Positions 6,694 to 15,176 are shown, counted from the first letter of the stretch. The stretch: 21,335 nt of DNA from an uncultured Akkermansia sp. (GCA_947585525.1 CANPXA010000009.1:1-21335); one strand, 5' to 3'. The notes: generated from the sequence alone by a model not told the origin. Numbers and translations: made by a program.

Positions 6694-8535
6694 TTAGAAC
6701 TTGATGATAAAGGCGAGCAGGAAGATAACCACGAGTACCCCCACCCCGGCAACGACCGCGTAGGCTCTCAATGAACCTCCCTGCAGTTTGCCGAGCAGCT
6801 TGCCAATCCAGGCGGTGAGGAGACCGAGGCCTTGACCTATGATACGGCGGATGATACCGTCATCCACACAGGTGATGATGTAGGAAGCCCACTTTTGAAG
6901 ACCATCCACCAGCACACTGTCGTAGAAGGCGTCAATGTAGAGACGTTTGCGCAAGCAGCGGGCGAAAGAGTAATTTTCCAAAGGATCCTTGGTGGTCTCT
7001 CTCCCGTAGGTAAGCCAGGCCAACCATGCTCCTAACACGAGAGCGAGGAGACCCGCAAAGAAGGGAACTCCGATCTCAACCCCCTCCGCGTGGAACCCGG
7101 CAAAAGGAACCAGTGCGTCTGCCAGGAATCCGTAGCCGGAGACGATGGCGAGCACAGCCAAAATCAGCAGGGGAATCAGCATGGAGGCGCCCGCTTCCCG
7201 AGCATGGTCGGCTCCTTCGCTTCTGGCGGAGCCACAGAAGGCGACGAGACAGAGACGAGCCATGTAGAAGGTGGTAAGGGCTGCTACCACGACTCCCGTG
7301 ATAAAGAGGGGCATATTCGTTTGCCAGGCGGCGTCGAGGATAGCTTCCTTGGAGAAGAAGCCGGAGAAGCCCGGAACGGCGATGAGGGCGCAGGTCCCCA
7401 TGAGGAAGCAGAGGGAAGTGAGGGGCATTTTTCTGCGCAGACCGCCCAATTTCCAGATGTCCTGCTCATGATGGCAGCAGACGATGATGGCGCCGGCGGC
7501 GAGGAAGAGGAGAGCCTTGAACCAAGCGTGCGTGTAGAGGTGGAACATAGCGGCCTCTCCGGCGAGCATCCCGGCGGCCATGACCATGTAGCCCAGCTGG
7601 GAGAGAGTCGAGTAGGCAAGCACTCGCTTGATGTCATCTTGCTGAACGGCCATGAGTGCAGAAAGGAGAGCTGTCAGTGCACCGACGGCGGCTATCACGG
7701 CGCAGGCCAACTCCGTGAATGCATCTGTCCCCATGCTTACCTGCAAGCGTACCAGCATATAGACACCGGCTGCCACCATCGTGGCGGCATGAATGAGGGC
7801 GGAAACGGGGGTGGGACCCTCCATGGCATCCGGCAGCCACACATGCAGCGGGAACTGGGCGGATTTGCCGACGGCTCCGCAGAAGAGGCAGAGAATCATG
7901 GTGGTGAGGAGAGCCCCATCGGCAGCGGAATTGAGATGACCGGGCATGGCATCAAAGCTCAGCGAGCCAAAAATACCCAGTGAGAGCAAGATCCCGATGA
8001 GGAAGCCAAAGTCTCCGACACGGTTGGTGATGAATGCTTTTTTGGCGGCATCGGCGGCGCTTGCTTTGTCGTACCAGTGACCGATAAGCACGTACGAGGA
8101 GAACCCGACCATTTCCCAACCGATGAAGGTCATGATCAAACTGTCGGCCAGCACAATAGTGCTCATGCTAAACATGAAGATGCTCAGTCCTGCAAAATAG
8201 CGACTCAGATTGGACGGATCACCCTTCATGTACCCGAGTGAGAAGATATGCACCAGGAAGCCGATGCCGGTGACCACGAGCATCATCTTTACGGCGAGAG
8301 CATCCATGAGCAGCCCCAGATTGATTTGCCAGCCTTCAACGGGAAGCCAAGAGTACACTCCGGCCTGTCCGGTTTGAAGACCGGAGAGGTAGGCGATACA
8401 GAGCGCAAGGGTGGAAGCTACAGAGAGGATAGAGACTCCGGCTGCCACGCGAGGGCAGCGGAAGAGAACGAGCCAGTCGAGAGCCGCCGCAACCAGCGGT
8501 AACAAGAGAAAGAGCCAAGGGAGATTGTGCAGCAT
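6694..8535 (-). CDS. nuoL: NADH-quinone oxidoreductase subunit L
   Basis: The protein has 613 residues, the same as E. coli NuoL, and is the distal antiporter-like subunit of complex I. Conserved channel residues are Glu141 (FIGWEMVGFSSYVLIG, TM5), Lys224 (GAVGKSAQFPLHVWLPDA, TM7), His250 (ALIHAATM, TM8) and Lys340 (HAWFKALLFL, TM12); SGFFSKEA follows. The C-terminal part has the polar amphipathic stretch expected of the long lateral helix HL and ends in a final hydrophobic anchor (VVIFLLAFIIKF). The start lies 5 bp after the nuoK stop, which suggests translational coupling. No Shine-Dalgarno sequence is present. Confidence 0.97.
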   Translation of the reverse strand: MLHNLPWLFLLLPLVAAALDWLVLFRCPRVAAGVSILSVASTLALCIAYLSGLQTGQAGVYSWLPVEGWQINLGLLMDALAVKMMLVVTGIGFLVHIFSLGYMKGDPSNLSRYFAGLSIFMFSMSTIVLADSLIMTFIGWEMVGFSSYVLIGHWYDKASAADAAKKAFITNRVGDFGFLIGILLSLGIFGSLSFDAMPGHLNSAADGALLTTMILCLFCGAVGKSAQFPLHVWLPDAMEGPTPVSALIHAATMVAAGVYMLVRLQVSMGTDAFTELACAVIAAVGALTALLSALMAVQQDDIKRVLAYSTLSQLGYMVMAAGMLAGEAAMFHLYTHAWFKALLFLAAGAIIVCCHHEQDIWKLGGLRRKMPLTSLCFLMGTCALIAVPGFSGFFSKEAILDAAWQTNMPLFITGVVVAALTTFYMARLCLVAFCGSARSEGADHAREAGASMLIPLLILAVLAIVSGYGFLADALVPFAGFHAEGVEIGVPFFAGLLALVLGAWLAWLTYGRETTKDPLENYSFARCLRKRLYIDAFYDSVLVDGLQKWASYIITCVDDGIIRRIIGQGLGLLTAWIGKLLGKLQGGSLRAYAVVAGVGVLVVIFLLAFIIKF

Positions 8536-8540
8536 GGTGA

Positions 8541-8858
8541 TTAATCTTTCAAGGTGTTCAGAGAAGTGCTTTCCACTCCACGGCGAGCGCGGAACATGGC
8601 GACGATGAGTGCGAGTCCGACTGCCACCTCAGCAGCGGCTATGGCCATGATGAAGAGGGCGAGCACCTGCGCGTCATAGACAGGTACTCCCTCCAACCCC
8701 TGTGCGCGGGAGAACCCGGCAAGAGCGACGTTGGCGGCAGTGAGCATAAGCTCCAAACTCATGAGCACCACTAAGATGTTGCGCCGGATCATGGCGCCTG
8801 AGAGACCGATGGCAAAGAGGATGCCGGAGAAGATGAGGTAATGGGATAGAGGAGTCAT
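8541..8858 (-). CDS. nuoK: NADH-quinone oxidoreductase subunit K
   Basis: This 105-residue protein has three membrane segments, the usual size for the family. The two buried glutamates that form part of the central hydrophilic axis are present: MSLELMLTAANVAL (TM2) and AAAEVAVGLALIV (TM3). The start is placed at the ATG at 8858 (MTPLSHYLIF), which matches the family N-terminus. An in-frame ATG at 8927 would add 23 residues unlike NuoK and overlap nuoJ. The chosen ATG has no Shine-Dalgarno sequence; its leader ACTCCCACTTCCCCTTCGCC is pyrimidine-rich. The gap to nuoJ is 25 bp. Confidence 0.94.
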   Translation of the reverse strand: MTPLSHYLIFSGILFAIGLSGAMIRRNILVVLMSLELMLTAANVALAGFSRAQGLEGVPVYDAQVLALFIMAIAAAEVAVGLALIVAMFRARRGVESTSLNTLKD

Positions 8859-8883
8859 GGCGAAGGGGAAGTGGGAGTTTGCA

Positions 8884-9525
8884 TTAATCACGGCGTAAAC
8901 GACGACCGATCGAAACGGCGCCAACACAGCCGGCTAACAGGGCGAAGCCGAGGATGACAAATGTGAGGTTGTAATAGGAAAAGAGGTTCTCGCCGAGCAA
9001 TTTTGCATCTGAACCTTGTTCCTCAGGATTGAGAGCAGGAAGAGAGCCGCCATAAGGTGCAGGGGCTTGGATGTCTCCCTGTGGAACGGGGGTTCCTTTG
9101 CTGCAGGAATCAACGGACAACTGCTCGCAAAAGGCATCTGTGAAGGCGTGCCACGGGCAGCGTCCGTCTGTAGCCCCGGGGAGTTGGAGGGAGGCGCTGC
9201 TGATCATGCCGGCGAGCATACCCGCCACAATGACACCGATGACGGCGTAGCCGAGGTTGCCGGTGGCGTGCTCTTCATTTTTCACGTCGAGCATCATGAT
9301 GATGAAGAGGAAGAGCACGAGGATGGCGCCGGCGTAAACGATGATCTGTGTGATGCCCAGGAAGGTTGCCCCCATATTGAAGAAAATGGCCGCAACAAAA
9401 CCGAAACAGAGGGCCAGACTGAGGGCGGAAGAGACCGGGTTACGCAGGGAGACAACTCCGATGGCGCTCACGAGAGCAGCCACGGCGAAAATGTAGAAGA
9501 GAAGGGAGGAAATAGCCGGATTCAT
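8884..9525 (-). CDS. nuoJ: NADH-quinone oxidoreductase subunit J, with an enlarged TM4-TM5 loop
   Basis: This 213-residue membrane subunit of complex I has five hydrophobic segments. The family core, GITQIIVYAGAILVLFLFII (57-76), includes the TM3 region whose pi-bulge takes part in coupling. Between TM4 and TM5 (about residues 115-182) is a polar loop roughly 40 residues longer than usual. It contains Cys123, Cys133 and Cys141 and a Pro/Gly-rich stretch. This makes the protein longer than E. coli NuoJ (184). The loop could be exposed at the membrane surface and disulphide-bonded, but that is inference. The leader before the ATG (CCTCTCACCCCATC) is pyrimidine-rich, with no Shine-Dalgarno sequence. 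The gap from nuoI is 15 bp. Confidence 0.93.
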   Translation of the reverse strand: MNPAISSLLFYIFAVAALVSAIGVVSLRNPVSSALSLALCFGFVAAIFFNMGATFLGITQIIVYAGAILVLFLFIIMMLDVKNEEHATGNLGYAVIGVIVAGMLAGMISSASLQLPGATDGRCPWHAFTDAFCEQLSVDSCSKGTPVPQGDIQAPAPYGGSLPALNPEEQGSDAKLLGENLFSYYNLTFVILGFALLAGCVGAVSIGRRLRRD

Positions 9526-9540
9526 GATGGGGTGAGAGGT

Positions 9541-10107
9541 TTATTTAAATTGGTTCCATTTATGGATGAGACCCTTGCGGATGCCTCCGAGGCGATAGAG
9601 TTGTTCCTTGTTGCGGACGGCCTGTTTTCGGTCAGTGGGGGTGATGAGGTATTGCTGACTCAGGAAGATAGCTTGCTCCGGGCAGACTTCCTGGCACATA
9701 CCGCAGTAGATGCAGCGAAGCATATCAATTTCGAACTCGGCCGGGGCTTTTTCTTGCTTGGAGCAAGAGGACCCAGGCGCAACACTTCCGGGCACGACAC
9801 GGATGGCGCGTGCCGGACAGATGAATTCACAGAGCTGACACGAAACGCAGCGTTCTCTGCCGTCTTCCCCGCGCACGAGTGCGGGCGCCCCACGGTAGTA
9901 GGAGGGGAGGTGGTCATCCCACCGTTGCTCCGGGAACGGCATACAGGCTCCGATGCCGGCGCCGTTGAAGTCTTTTTTGGAGCGGCTCTTGCCGAGGAGG
10001 GAAAGGACGAGATGCTTGAGGGTGATGCCAAGCCCTCTCACGAGCTCCACCACGTAGATGCGATCCAGGATGCTGAACTTGGGACGTTTGACTGGAATGT
10101 AGGCCAT
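9541..10107 (-). CDS. nuoI: NADH-quinone oxidoreductase subunit I (8Fe-8S ferredoxin-like)
   Basis: This 188-residue peripheral-arm subunit carries clusters N6a and N6b, which pass electrons towards NuoB. Two CxxCxxCxxxCP motifs are intact: Cys87, 90, 93 and 97 in CVSCQLCEFICP, and Cys132, 135, 138 and 142 in CIYCGMCQEVCP. An amphipathic N-terminal helix (about 17-40) fits membrane contact. The start is set at ATG 10107 (MAYIPVKRPKF); the open frame extends to 10494, but the extra residues overlap nuoH out of frame and are unlike NuoI. The leader between the nuoH stop and the ATG is almost purely pyrimidine (CCTCTCTTTCCTCC) and has no Shine-Dalgarno sequence. Confidence 0.95.
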   Translation of the reverse strand: MAYIPVKRPKFSILDRIYVVELVRGLGITLKHLVLSLLGKSRSKKDFNGAGIGACMPFPEQRWDDHLPSYYRGAPALVRGEDGRERCVSCQLCEFICPARAIRVVPGSVAPGSSCSKQEKAPAEFEIDMLRCIYCGMCQEVCPEQAIFLSQQYLITPTDRKQAVRNKEQLYRLGGIRKGLIHKWNQFK

Positions 10108-10121
10108 GGAGGAAAGAGAGG

Positions 10122-11384
10122 TTAGTGGATGAAATAGATGATGACGGCGGTGAGAACAATGTTGAGCACAGCCAGCTCGACGAAGACGAGCCAGCAGAGC
10201 TTCATCACTTGGTCCCAGCGGAAACGCGGAAGCGTCCAGCGTACCCACACAAAGAAGAAGATGAAAGCGAGCAGCTTGATAAGAAAGGTCACAAATTGAC
10301 AGGCTACGGCGAGCCACTCGCTGCAACTTGCCAACGCGGCGTCTGCCCCAAAGCCTATCGACCAACCTCCGAGGAAAAGGGTAACAACGAGAGCGGATCC
10401 GATAACCATGGCGGCGTACTCTCCCATGAAGAAGGAGGCAAACTTCATGGAAGAATATTCTGTGTGATAGCCTCCGACGAGATCCGTCTCGCACTCAGCC
10501 ATGTCAAAGGGTGTACGGTTTGCCTCTGCAAAGATGCAAGTGGCAAACATGATGAAGCTGATGAACATCGGGATGCAGAGGAGCCAGCGTTGCAGGGAAA
10601 GACCTTGTCCCCAGAGAGGCAGCAGAGTCCAGCCACTCTCTGCCTGGCTGTGCACAATTTCCTGCAGGTTGAGTGTGCCGAACACCATGAGCAGAGGAAT
10701 GACGGAAAGCCCCATGGCAACCTCGTAGGAAATGAGTTGGGCCGTGGCGCGAAGCCCCCCGAGGAAGGGATATTTGGAGTTGGAGGACCAACCGGCAAGC
10801 GTGAGACCATACACAGAGAGACCGGAGACGGCAAAGATCCAGAGCGGTCCTATATTGAGGTTGGCGATGCACATATTGATCTCGCCGAAGGGGGTCTGCA
10901 CCCACGAAGCAAATGGGATGACAGCTGCGGAGACCAAAGGAGGTCCGAGCACGAGCATGGGAGCGAGGATGAAGTAGAATTTGCGCACGTAGGAAGGGGT
11001 GATCTCTTGCTTGAGGAAGAGCTTGCCTCCATCCAGACAGGGCTGCACCAGTCCGAAAGTGGGGATTTCACGATCAAAGCGCAACCAGCGACAAAGACGT
11101 GCGATGACGCCATCCGGAGGGCAACCCAGGAATCTGAGGAGATTCTTGAGGGGTTGCTCCTCTTTACTTCCGAACCTCTGCAGGAGGAAGAGAGGCAATC
11201 CGGCGCGGTTTGGTCCGGGACGATCTTGTATCCACCCGGCTACGCGGCGTTCAATCCAGACCGAGAGGACAACGAACGCCAAGATGACCGCGAACACAAC
11301 CACGAGCTTGGCAATGGTTGTGAGCAGGTAAAACCAAGTCGGGTTACTCAGGACGTCGGTACACCATTTGAGGAGATTTTCCAT
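10122..11384 (-). CDS. nuoH: NADH-quinone oxidoreductase subunit H, with an insertion after TM1
   Basis: This 420-residue membrane subunit forms much of the quinone chamber and links the peripheral and membrane arms. Family motifs are clear: WIERRVAGWIQDRPGPNRAG (43-62), VQPCLDGGKLFLKQEI (113-128), and EANRTPFDMAECETDLVGGY followed by HTEYSSMKF. It is longer than the usual 325-350 residues. Most of the excess is an insertion of about 45 residues (63-109) in the loop between TM1 and the amphipathic helix, rich in Arg, Lys and Leu and next to the quinone entrance. No Shine-Dalgarno sequence is seen before the ATG; the upstream stretch is AACCTTTTCCCCAACG. The gap from nuoG is 24 bp. Confidence 0.95.
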   Translation of the reverse strand: MENLLKWCTDVLSNPTWFYLLTTIAKLVVVFAVILAFVVLSVWIERRVAGWIQDRPGPNRAGLPLFLLQRFGSKEEQPLKNLLRFLGCPPDGVIARLCRWLRFDREIPTFGLVQPCLDGGKLFLKQEITPSYVRKFYFILAPMLVLGPPLVSAAVIPFASWVQTPFGEINMCIANLNIGPLWIFAVSGLSVYGLTLAGWSSNSKYPFLGGLRATAQLISYEVAMGLSVIPLLMVFGTLNLQEIVHSQAESGWTLLPLWGQGLSLQRWLLCIPMFISFIMFATCIFAEANRTPFDMAECETDLVGGYHTEYSSMKFASFFMGEYAAMVIGSALVVTLFLGGWSIGFGADAALASCSEWLAVACQFVTFLIKLLAFIFFFVWVRWTLPRFRWDQVMKLCWLVFVELAVLNIVLTAVIIYFIH

Positions 11385-11408
11385 GTCGATACGTTGGGGA
11401 AAAGGTTT

Positions 11409-13142
11409 TTATTGTTTAGTTTGTTCGCGTTCGATGAGCGGGATTGTTTCACCCGTTTCTGTGATCGGGATGCCGGAGTTGCCGACAGCCGCCCAGGACA
11501 CTCCCTTGAACGCAGGGAACTGAGCCGCGATTTCGTCCAAGATTTCCATGGGACTCTGGGCGCGCGCCGTAAGGAGGGACATATCTCCTCCGCTTCCTTG
11601 CAACAAAGAACGCAGAATATCCCAGTCGGCTCGCGATGCTCCGAGGGGTTCGATAGCCTTGTTGAGTCGCTGGAGGCGACCGGTGATGTTCACCATGGTG
11701 CCGTATTTCTCCGCGAAGGTAACACCCGGCAACACGACATCAGCAGCACGAGTCGTCGCGGTCTCCGAGTGATCGATGACGAGCAAGTAATCAAGCTTGG
11801 AAAGGTGACTTTCTGGGATGGCGGCTTCAGCTGTGACGTCCTCGCCGATGACGATGAGATGACGAATTTTGCCGTTTTTGATGCCGAGACGGATATCATC
11901 CAGAGTGCGCCCGTCCTTGTCGAGGATGAGTTTAGCGCCGGTGGTGTTAGGATTCCGATCCGCGCAGATGAGCATACCGTCCGGCTCGCCGGAACGCGGT
12001 ACGATATCAAGCTGGGAAATGCCGAGGAGTTGTGCAAGGTTACCGGCGAGGTAGAGCTCCTCGTTGGTGAGACGAGCAGAAACGATGATGGCCGTCTGCT
12101 TGGGGTTACAGCGGCGCAGCTGCTCGGACACAGCTCTGAGGGTCGGTTCCCATGCGCCGGGGCGCTGGGGAGCGCCGACATCCGTCTTTACGAGCGGAGT
12201 GAGGATGCGTTTCTCCGAGTTGATGTATTTGTAATTGAGACGGTGATTATCCGGCATCCAGCAGCTGTTGACGGCATCATTCTGCCGTGGGGTGATGCGG
12301 TAGATTTGTTGTTCGCGGGACCAGATGAATATATTGGTACCGGTGCCGCAGTTGGTGTCGATGGTGGGGGTACTCTTGAGGAACCAGACGCGCATCTTGA
12401 AGCGGAAGTCCTTGCTCGTCATAGCGCCCACGGGACAGATATCCACCACGTTCATCGAGTAGTTGCTGTCGAGGGTTTTGCCGGGGAAGCACGCAATAGC
12501 ATTGTGTCCGCCGCGTCCCACAACACCGAGAATTTCCTCTCCCACAATCTCCTTCATGAAGCGCACGCAGCGGCGACAGAGAACGCAACGTTCCTGATCC
12601 AGGTTCACTCTCGGACCGATGGAGATATTTTTGCCTTTTTTGATTTTGGCCTCGGTGAAACGATGACTGGGTTGACCGTAATCTGCCGTGTATTCCTGCA
12701 GTTTGCATTCGCCGGCCTGGTCGCAGATGGGACAGTCGAGAGGATGATTGGTGAGCAGAAACTCCAGGACGGCGCGTCTGGCCTCGCGGCAAACAGTTCC
12801 ATCGGTGCGTATGCCCATGTTTTCAGCCACGGTGTTGGCGCAGGCAACGACAGCGCGCGGCATCCACTGGATGGTCTGGTATCCATCGTCATTGTAAGTC
12901 GGGGTGGCACCCGGAGCGAGACGGGGGGGCATACCTTGCTCCACAAGACACATGCGGCAAGAGCCCGCTACGCTCAATTTGGGATGGTAGCAGAAGCAGG
13001 GCACGTGAATTCCCACACTGTTGCAGGCATCCGCAATACGGGTGCCCTTGGGGAAGCGGTACCACTTGCCATTGATCTGCACGTTCACCTTGCCTTCTGC
13101 TGCGGCGGCGTCCTTGGGTAGTTGTTCCTGTTGTGAACTCAT
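11409..13142 (-). CDS. nuoG: NADH-quinone oxidoreductase subunit G, short form
   Basis: This 577-residue iron-sulphur subunit belongs to the NADH-dehydrogenase arm. The 2Fe-2S ligands are Cys51, 62, 65 and 101, with an extra loop (about 69-97) between the last two. The His/Cys cluster is His133, Cys137, Cys140 and Cys146 (HPLDCPICDQAGEC), and the next cluster uses Cys186, 189, 192 and 236. After about residue 255 follows a reduced molybdopterin-oxidoreductase-like region. The 4Fe-4S (N7) motif found in E. coli is not intact: only isolated Cys265 and Cys294 remain. The protein is much shorter than E. coli NuoG (about 908). The leader CTCTTTCCTCCCTACCCAGC is pyrimidine-rich and lacks a Shine-Dalgarno sequence. 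The gap from nuoF is 20 bp. Confidence 0.95.
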   Translation of the reverse strand: MSSQQEQLPKDAAAAEGKVNVQINGKWYRFPKGTRIADACNSVGIHVPCFCYHPKLSVAGSCRMCLVEQGMPPRLAPGATPTYNDDGYQTIQWMPRAVVACANTVAENMGIRTDGTVCREARRAVLEFLLTNHPLDCPICDQAGECKLQEYTADYGQPSHRFTEAKIKKGKNISIGPRVNLDQERCVLCRRCVRFMKEIVGEEILGVVGRGGHNAIACFPGKTLDSNYSMNVVDICPVGAMTSKDFRFKMRVWFLKSTPTIDTNCGTGTNIFIWSREQQIYRITPRQNDAVNSCWMPDNHRLNYKYINSEKRILTPLVKTDVGAPQRPGAWEPTLRAVSEQLRRCNPKQTAIIVSARLTNEELYLAGNLAQLLGISQLDIVPRSGEPDGMLICADRNPNTTGAKLILDKDGRTLDDIRLGIKNGKIRHLIVIGEDVTAEAAIPESHLSKLDYLLVIDHSETATTRAADVVLPGVTFAEKYGTMVNITGRLQRLNKAIEPLGASRADWDILRSLLQGSGGDMSLLTARAQSPMEILDEIAAQFPAFKGVSWAAVGNSGIPITETGETIPLIEREQTKQ

Positions 13143-13162
13143 GCTGGGTAGGGAGGAAAGAG

Positions 13163-14572
13163 TTAATCTTCTCGGGAGAGAAACTTGCGAGCCTCGGCTG
13201 TTTCCGGGTTGTGAGGCTTAAGGGCGTTGATGGGTTGGGTTCTCGCCAGGAATTCCTCACGGAACTTTGTCGTGAATGCCTGCACCGGCCAGGAGCACGC
13301 CTCACCGAAAGCACACACGGTGCGCCCGCAGATGTTATCTGCTACGCTTTTGAGCAGGTCAACGTCCTCCGGCGCCGCCTTTCCGGCACAGATGCGCTCG
13401 CTCAGCTTGAGCATCCAAGGATTGCCCTCGCGACACGGCGTGCACTGTCCGCAGGATTCCCACGCAAAGAAGCGGTTGAGGTTACGCAGCATCTCCGGCA
13501 TACTGCGCGAATCGTCCATCACGATGACACCGCCGGATCCGCTCATGGAGCCATGCTGTGCGATGCTGTCCAAATCCATCGGGACGTCAAAAATACTCAT
13601 TTTTCGCACACTTCCGTCGGGGTTACGCCCCTTGAGCACCTCGGTGCAGCTCATGACCTTCGCGCTGGCTCCTCCGGGGATAATGGCCTTGAACGTGCGA
13701 CCTTCTCGAGGTCCTCCGCAGAGGTCGTAGAGGAGCTCGCCGTACGTGATAGAGCCGGAGATGATTTCGTAGTAGCCCGGACGCTTGACATCGCCGGATA
13801 CGCCTATGATGCGAGTGCCGGGGCTGCGCTGTGCACCGTCCGTTGCATAGGCTTCTCCTCCGCGCATGAGCACTTGGCGAACCTGGCAAAGGGACTCCAC
13901 GTTGTTGACGATGGTGGGGCAACCGTAGAGACCGATGGCTGCCGGGAAAAAGGGAGGTTTGATGCGGGGATAGGGGCGCACACCTTCAATGGAGTTGATG
14001 AGACCGGTTTCCTCGCCGCAGATGTAGGCACCGGCTCCGCGGTGGAGAATGATTCGGAGGTCATAGCCGCTGCCGAGGATATTTTTACCGAGGAAATGAT
14101 GTTGTTCTGCCTCCTTCAGCGCGGTTCGCATGATCTTTGCTGCTTCCGGAAACTCCTCGCGCATATAGATGATGGCGTAATGAGCCTGTACAGCGTAGCA
14201 GGCTATGATCATTCCTTCCAGCAGCTGATGAGGGTCTTGGTGGACGATGAAGCGATCCTTGAAGGTGCCGGGTTCGGATTCATCGCAATTGCAGATGAGA
14301 TAGACGGGCTTGGTGTTGCCCTTGGGGATAAACGTCCACTTCACTCCCGTGGGGAAGCCAGCGCCGCCGCGTCCGCGCAGCCCGCTTTTCTTTACCTCGT
14401 CGATGATGGAGGCCGGTTCGGTCTTGATGACCTTTTTGAGGGTTTCGTAGCCTCCGTCCTTAATGAAAGAGTCGATGGAGGGCGTGTAGCCGACGCGGTC
14501 GATGTTGCGGAAGATTCGGCGGGTCTCGCGTGGGTGGGGTTCGTGACCGGGCTTGTATATGATATCACTCAT
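13163..14572 (-). CDS. nuoF: NADH-quinone oxidoreductase subunit F (NADH- and FMN-binding)
   Basis: This 469-residue subunit binds NADH and FMN and accepts hydride from NADH. The FMN/NADH glycine-rich loop GLRGRGGAGFPTGVKW (64-79), CNCDESEPGTFKDR (94-107) and GAYICGEETGLINSIEG (181-197) are present. Cluster N3 ligands are Cys374, 377, 380 and 420 (ESCGQCTPCREG and GRTVCAFGEAC). The ATG at 14572 (MSDIIYKPG) is preceded by AGGAGG at 8 nt, one of the few strong Shine-Dalgarno sequences in the operon. The frame stays open to 14737, but those extra residues overlap nuoE and are not NuoF-like. The gap from nuoE is 22 bp. Confidence 0.97.
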   Translation of the reverse strand: MSDIIYKPGHEPHPRETRRIFRNIDRVGYTPSIDSFIKDGGYETLKKVIKTEPASIIDEVKKSGLRGRGGAGFPTGVKWTFIPKGNTKPVYLICNCDESEPGTFKDRFIVHQDPHQLLEGMIIACYAVQAHYAIIYMREEFPEAAKIMRTALKEAEQHHFLGKNILGSGYDLRIILHRGAGAYICGEETGLINSIEGVRPYPRIKPPFFPAAIGLYGCPTIVNNVESLCQVRQVLMRGGEAYATDGAQRSPGTRIIGVSGDVKRPGYYEIISGSITYGELLYDLCGGPREGRTFKAIIPGGASAKVMSCTEVLKGRNPDGSVRKMSIFDVPMDLDSIAQHGSMSGSGGVIVMDDSRSMPEMLRNLNRFFAWESCGQCTPCREGNPWMLKLSERICAGKAAPEDVDLLKSVADNICGRTVCAFGEACSWPVQAFTTKFREEFLARTQPINALKPHNPETAEARKFLSRED

Positions 14573-14594
14573 CGTGTGTTCCTCCTTTCTGTCG

Positions 14595-15176
14595 TCATGC
14601 TTTTTCGGCGTACTCGGCCAGTAGTTTGTCCACCTTTTCCTTATCCATCTGCGAGTAGAGGGTGTCGTTGACCATGAGGTTGGGACCGAATCCGCAGTTG
14701 GCCAGGCATTCCACAGGCTCGATGCTCCACAAGCCATCCGGACTTATCCCCATGGGTTCGTCGCCACTGAGTTCCTTCGGATCAATCCCCAGTTTCTCAC
14801 AGATGTAGCCGATCAATTCCTCGCCGCCGGACAAGGCGCAGGCGATGGTGTGGCAGACGCGAATGTGCCACTTGCCGGGACAGCGAGTACGGATGCCGGG
14901 GTAGAAGGAAACAATGCCGGCCACGTGGATTTCCGTACACTTGCACTGTTGGGCTATCCAGCTCATGCTCTCCGGGCAGATGTAGCCAAACTTACCTTGA
15001 ATCATGTGGATGATGGGCAGCACGGCGGATAGTTCTTTGCCTTCCGGATACATAGACACATACTCCTTCGCCTCTTTTTCCAGATCTGCCGTCGGTTGGA
15101 ACGGAGGGTAGTATTTTTTCCCCGGGGAGGGATGCTCAACCGTGAGGGCGCTGATGGCATCTGTTGACTCTGTCAT
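14595..15176 (-). CDS. nuoE: NADH-quinone oxidoreductase subunit E (2Fe-2S)
   Basis: This 193-residue thioredoxin-fold subunit carries cluster N1a and pairs with NuoF. The four ligands are Cys108 and Cys113 (VCHTIAC) and Cys157 and Cys161 (ECLANCGFGPNLMVND). The helical N-terminal part contains the family segment LPIIHMIQGKFGYI (53-66). The ATG at 15176 is chosen because the upstream open frame overlaps nuoD in another frame and has no NuoE-like sequence. Only a weak GAAGAAA precedes the start. The gap from nuoD is 37 bp. Confidence 0.95.
   Translation of the reverse strand: MTESTDAISALTVEHPSPGKKYYPPFQPTADLEKEAKEYVSMYPEGKELSAVLPIIHMIQGKFGYICPESMSWIAQQCKCTEIHVAGIVSFYPGIRTRCPGKWHIRVCHTIACALSGGEELIGYICEKLGIDPKELSGDEPMGISPDGLWSIEPVECLANCGFGPNLMVNDTLYSQMDKEKVDKLLAEYAEKA

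Noticed and set aside
10108..10494. Long N-terminal extension of nuoI
   Set aside because: The extension overlaps nuoH in another frame and does not resemble NuoI. The ATG at 10107 gives the normal size.
10125..13121. A 998-codon open frame on the plus strand across nuoG and nuoH
   Set aside because: It is in exact codon register with the minus-strand genes, where antisense stops correspond to sense TTA, CTA and TCA. These codons are simply avoided here. The translation shows no recognisable domain, while nuoG and nuoH are unmistakable.
13133..14671. A 512-codon plus-strand frame over nuoF, plus others over nuoI/nuoJ (9016-10125), nuoL (7090-7983) and nuoN (4249-5031)
   Set aside because: The nuoF, nuoL and nuoN examples follow the same antisense-register effect of codon bias. 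All are low-complexity, Glu/Gly/His-rich translations with no family resemblance.
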